A stretch of 54,726 bases of DNA from Eubacterium sp. (GTDB taxonomy: Bacteria; Bacillota; Clostridia; Lachnospirales; Lachnospiraceae): NCBI GenBank assembly GCA_017433295.1, contig JAFRHL010000029.1, positions 1 to 54,726 of the forward strand, written 5' to 3'. The notes under the pieces are model-generated. The model made no database searches, was not told where the DNA came from, and saw only the letters and a list, made by a program, of their open reading frames with translations. Shown here piece after piece: positions 53,101 to 54,726 of the stretch (the first letter of the stretch is position 1; every line of letters starts with the position of its first letter). Made by a program: the position numbers and the translations under genes.

Positions 53101-53699
53101 TGAATTTCTCAGATTATCAGAGCGGCACTACAAGCAAACCACAGGTAAAAAATGCCGGAACAACTACGATATATTACTATGTCCATGATAATCAGGGAAA
53201 TTATGAGGACTACTCCGGAAATGTACATATTAAGATAAAAGAAAAAGAGGCTCCTCCGGTACCCACTAGCGGGAAAAAGGAAGAGACAACACAGGTTAAG
53301 ACAACACAGACGACGACAGAGAAAAAGGTTCAAACGACCACAACAAAAGAATCTCAAACTACTACAGCTAAGAAAAAGCAAACCAGGAAAACAAAAACAA
53401 AGAAAAAAACATTAAACAAAAGAGGGATGATTATTTCGGTTAAATCCAAAAAGAGATATACCCTTACAATGAAATGGAAGAAAATACCCGGAATAACAGG
53501 ATATGAATTTCAGGTATCAAGGAATAAAAAATTCAAGAATAAAGGCAGAGATAAGCTGAGATACAATAAAAAAGTAACACATGATACTTTGGACTGGCAG
53601 TCCGGGATCTGGTTTATAAGGATGCGACCCTATAGAAAGGCAGGTAAAGTCAAAATTGATGGTAAATGGAGTAAAGTAAAAAAGGTTAAGGTCAAGTAG
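50196..53699 (+). CDS. Large secreted surface protein: DUF6273, BspA-like LRRs, four tandem repeats, FN3-like end
   Basis: The 1167-aa protein has a long signal/anchor region (FMVTFLGVMLLINLLP, cleavage near AFAAT). Residues ~75-385 look like DUF6273 (IYCGTYPQTE, KWRVLQKEGQKAFLLS, STLRSWLNG, WWLRSPG). Residues ~440-640 are BspA-like leucine-rich repeats (GESAFSGCTGLS, GDYAFSGCNGL). Residues ~666-1013 are four tandem ~87-aa beta repeats. A Thr/Lys-rich linker (~1015-1075) and an FN3-like domain ending in a Lys-rich tail follow. There is no LPXTG; binding may be through the basic tail. AAAAGGGG precedes the ATG. It probably acts in adhesion or ligand binding. Confidence 0.85.
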   Translation: MKVKLKYNSIIMARIVLYTVKRFMVTFLGVMLLINLLPTEMIPESGETAIIPEAFAATTLHNPGIVADSSMASGQKVTWDCIYCGTYPQTEIVDEIPQCGTYGKSWSLLSDYDVDLTLYSKLTKADWDSRGDAYINGIKYHRVKSSNATYSNSGDYWYHWDSNESYHYFRYDKIKWRVLQKEGQKAFLLSDSILDDKRYNEKTGSSSANRITWETSTLRSWLNGKGSDANNNQIDFTGKGFIDVAFNNTEKCAIEDVNVDNHSTAPSAETNGGNDTNDKVFLLSEYDMFYSDRSASYGFCKNSYSVCDEARRGRGTAYAIAMGLNTDTEKKYKGNTWWLRSPGRIDNTSLAVSEGGHLDICAPCTNGDGIRPAVMMDLSNPDLWCYAGTVSSDGSVSGSLNSTVSWEYSGGILTIQGSGEMPDYNTASYYYSGVDSNVPWENYLASITRVTISGNITSIGNCCFACCPSLSELSLSSSIKEIGESAFSGCTGLSTFPFPVNLITIEDRAFMGCTGISEMDIPNCVQTIGDYAFSGCNGLRRIKLSSSLTEFSSGLFNLCRSLQSVTIPENVTEIKYAAFFLCSGLQEISIPSNVNKIAQEAFRGCSQLSKASVYNPDIEFGSNAFKECNENLILYGYADSTTKTYADNNGISFQLLTGGSQSATRVTVSGYNGIYDGNDHSINLSVSGPTSYTIYYSTSKTLNSTNYTSGTTIKPSRKNAGTTTVYYYIKDNTGNYTDRNGAAVIRISKAKINTVTSNNYNGQYDGTIHSIGLQVNGLDNYTVYYSTSSWLNSSNYSTDGSTTKPDRTNAGTTIVYYLVHDNNENYEDQTGSAKISISQIAMSVQSGDYSGTYDGESHTIDLSVDGPEDYSIYYSSSNKLTSSNYSTYGTSTKPARTNAGTVTVYYYVHDNSGNYQDIVGSNEIRISKAATHVSTSDYEGDYDGNDHTFNISVDGPADYTIYYRVGSALNFSDYQSGTTSKPQVKNAGTTTIYYYVHDNQGNYEDYSGNVHIKIKEKEAPPVPTSGKKEETTQVKTTQTTTEKKVQTTTTKESQTTTAKKKQTRKTKTKKKTLNKRGMIISVKSKKRYTLTMKWKKIPGITGYEFQVSRNKKFKNKGRDKLRYNKKVTHDTLDWQSGIWFIRMRPYRKAGKVKIDGKWSKVKKVKVK
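52192..53235 (+). repeat. Four tandem ~260-bp coding repeats
   Basis: Each unit encodes Y.G.YDG..H.I.L.V.G, an YTIYYS strand, KP.R.NAGTTTVYYYV and a final I.ISKA. Units start near 52192, 52450, 52714 and 52984. They are diverged at DNA level, so recent amplification is unlikely. Confidence 0.8.
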
Positions 53700-53766
53700 A
53701 TTAAAGAAAGTGTAAAGCCAATAAAGGTACAACAGGAATTAGAATCCATCTAATGAGGAGAACAAT

Positions 53767-54726
53767 ATGAATTATTATCAAAAATGGGGAAGATTTCCAT
53801 ACAGGATATTATATATAACGACTCTTGTCTTTTGCGTTTTGTTTTTTAAACAGAATGTTGAAGCCGCTACTTCTAACTATTCTGTTTATCCAGTTCAGGA
53901 TAAAGATGGATGTAGTGCAACAAAGGTCTGTACGTATAAAACTTTTTATGTAAATTTCTGGAATTCGGGTGATGCCAATCAACAATTTAAATCGACGACT
54001 GCCACTATTAAGAAGAATGGAAACGTTGTAAAGTCTGTTACCAGGACAGCAAATAACTATATGAATTGGTCCAATGCCGACTTCTATCTTACAGAAGCAG
54101 GGAAGTATACTCTGGAGAGAAGTGCTGTGACAACAAAAGGGAGTACTTTGAATTGGGATGCTACGGATATGTATGTTTATCAGCCATCTGCTTTAGGCTC
54201 CATCAATGCTTCTTCCAGTTCTATATCGCTTAGTATTACAGGCACGAATTCAAAAACAATAACTTTCTCACAATCTGGAATTTGTCCGGATCAGGTGTAT
54301 TTAAGTTTTAGTGTGTCTAATAGTAATGTCAGCTGTTCTTGGGGGAATTGGAATGATGCGGGAACAAGTTGCCCGCTTACTATTACTGGAAAATATGGAG
54401 GAACGGATAATGTTACGGTATCCATGTATGAATCCAGTACGAAAACTTTAGTATCAACCATCACAGTTTCAGTAACTATAGGTCCGAATTATACTGTCTC
54501 TTATAATGCGAATGGTGGAAGCGGAGCACCGTCATCTCAGACCAAATATTATGGAAAAACTCTGACCCTGAGCATAACAAGACCAAGCCGGACAGGCTAT
54601 GAGTTTTTGGGATGGAGTACAAGCAGCAGTGCAACAAGTGCTACATATTCAGCGGGGGGATCCTATACCTCAAACGCTAATGCTACACTATACGCTGTCT
54701 GGAAGAGGATCACATATACCATATCC
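53767..54726 (+). CDS. Secreted protein with Listeria/Bacteroides-type (InlB B) repeat, cut by window end
   Basis: The first 320 codons are present. A signal peptide (YITTLVFCVLFF, cleavage near VEAAT) is followed by two beta-rich regions (~35-145 and ~145-235) and an InlB B-repeat-like segment (YTVSYNANGGSGAP, then RPSRTGYEFLGWSTS, ATLYAVWKR). Such proteins are exported surface or adhesion factors. GAGGAG lies 9 nt before the ATG. It follows the large surface protein by 67 bp and may be in the same operon. The 3' end is outside the window. Confidence 0.8.
   Translation, partial: MNYYQKWGRFPYRILYITTLVFCVLFFKQNVEAATSNYSVYPVQDKDGCSATKVCTYKTFYVNFWNSGDANQQFKSTTATIKKNGNVVKSVTRTANNYMNWSNADFYLTEAGKYTLERSAVTTKGSTLNWDATDMYVYQPSALGSINASSSSISLSITGTNSKTITFSQSGICPDQVYLSFSVSNSNVSCSWGNWNDAGTSCPLTITGKYGGTDNVTVSMYESSTKTLVSTITVSVTIGPNYTVSYNANGGSGAPSSQTKYYGKTLTLSITRPSRTGYEFLGWSTSSSATSATYSAGGSYTSNANATLYAVWKRITYTIS

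Noticed and set aside
52192-53235. CRISPR-like array
   Set aside because: The periodicity is a protein-level tandem repeat of about 87 residues inside an open reading frame, with no short identical repeats and spacers.

Overview
The window looks like a chromosomal segment from an anaerobic, low-to-mid GC Firmicute, most likely a Lachnospiraceae-type clostridium. Four things point there: the rpsF-ssb-rpsR block preceded by a DUF951 gene, a tmk-holB-ricT-trmN6-rsmI block in Bacillus/Clostridium order, spore-maturation genes spmA-spmB, and a thiolase-crotonase-hydroxybutyryl-CoA dehydrogenase cluster typical of butyrate formers. No tRNA, rRNA, CRISPR array, integrase or complete insertion sequence was seen. 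All family assignments come from reading the sequence; no database search was run.

Layout. 1-3.2 kb: an XRE-HD protein, a threonine-aldolase-like enzyme and a LUD-domain protein, with decayed coding fragments between them. 3.2-15.2 kb: a Gram-positive-type Pel exopolysaccharide locus (pelD, pelE, pelA deacetylase, pelF, pelG) with three GH114-like (alpha-1,4-galactosaminidase family) hydrolases, two at the end of the operon and one divergent at its start. 15.3-18.3 kb: thl-crt-hbd. 18.7-24.5 kb: a compact type VII secretion locus (two WXG100 proteins, an EssC-type ATPase, a YukD-like protein). 24.6-30.6 kb: DUF951, rpsF-ssb-rpsR, sbcD-sbcC. 30.6-33.6 kb: a membrane-anchored protein with cell-wall-binding repeats and a sortase-like C-terminus, then a secreted serpin. 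33.6-42.5 kb: an Orn/Lys/Arg decarboxylase-type gene, tmk, holB, ricT, trmN6, rsmI, alr, spmA, spmB and a possible C39-like protein. 42.6-47.1 kb: a 34-codon gene with its own promoter and terminator, a MATE exporter, and an HscC-like Hsp70 translationally coupled to an unknown membrane protein. 47.1-54.7 kb: an accessory, visibly AT-richer end with an AAA-ATPase-like/PD-(D/E)XK protein, a small XRE regulator with three matching operator-like palindromes, a toxin-like micropeptide with a possible convergent antisense RNA, and two secreted surface proteins, the last cut by the window end.

How the parts work together. The pel genes would make, export and trim a partially deacetylated GalNAc-rich polymer. 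The PelD homologue carries a degenerate SDR-like domain and lacks the GGDEF domain that binds c-di-GMP in Pseudomonas, so control of synthesis probably differs. The serpin, the sortase-like protein, the T7SS and the surface proteins add to an envelope and host-interaction theme.

Two families of dispersed non-coding repeats were found. Family A ends in CAATCTCAGACGC and its complement (about 1.2, 31.9, 40.7 and 49.9 kb, perhaps also 18.6 kb). Family B is an 85-bp structured repeat (24.5 and 50.0 kb). They abut each other upstream of the large surface-protein gene.
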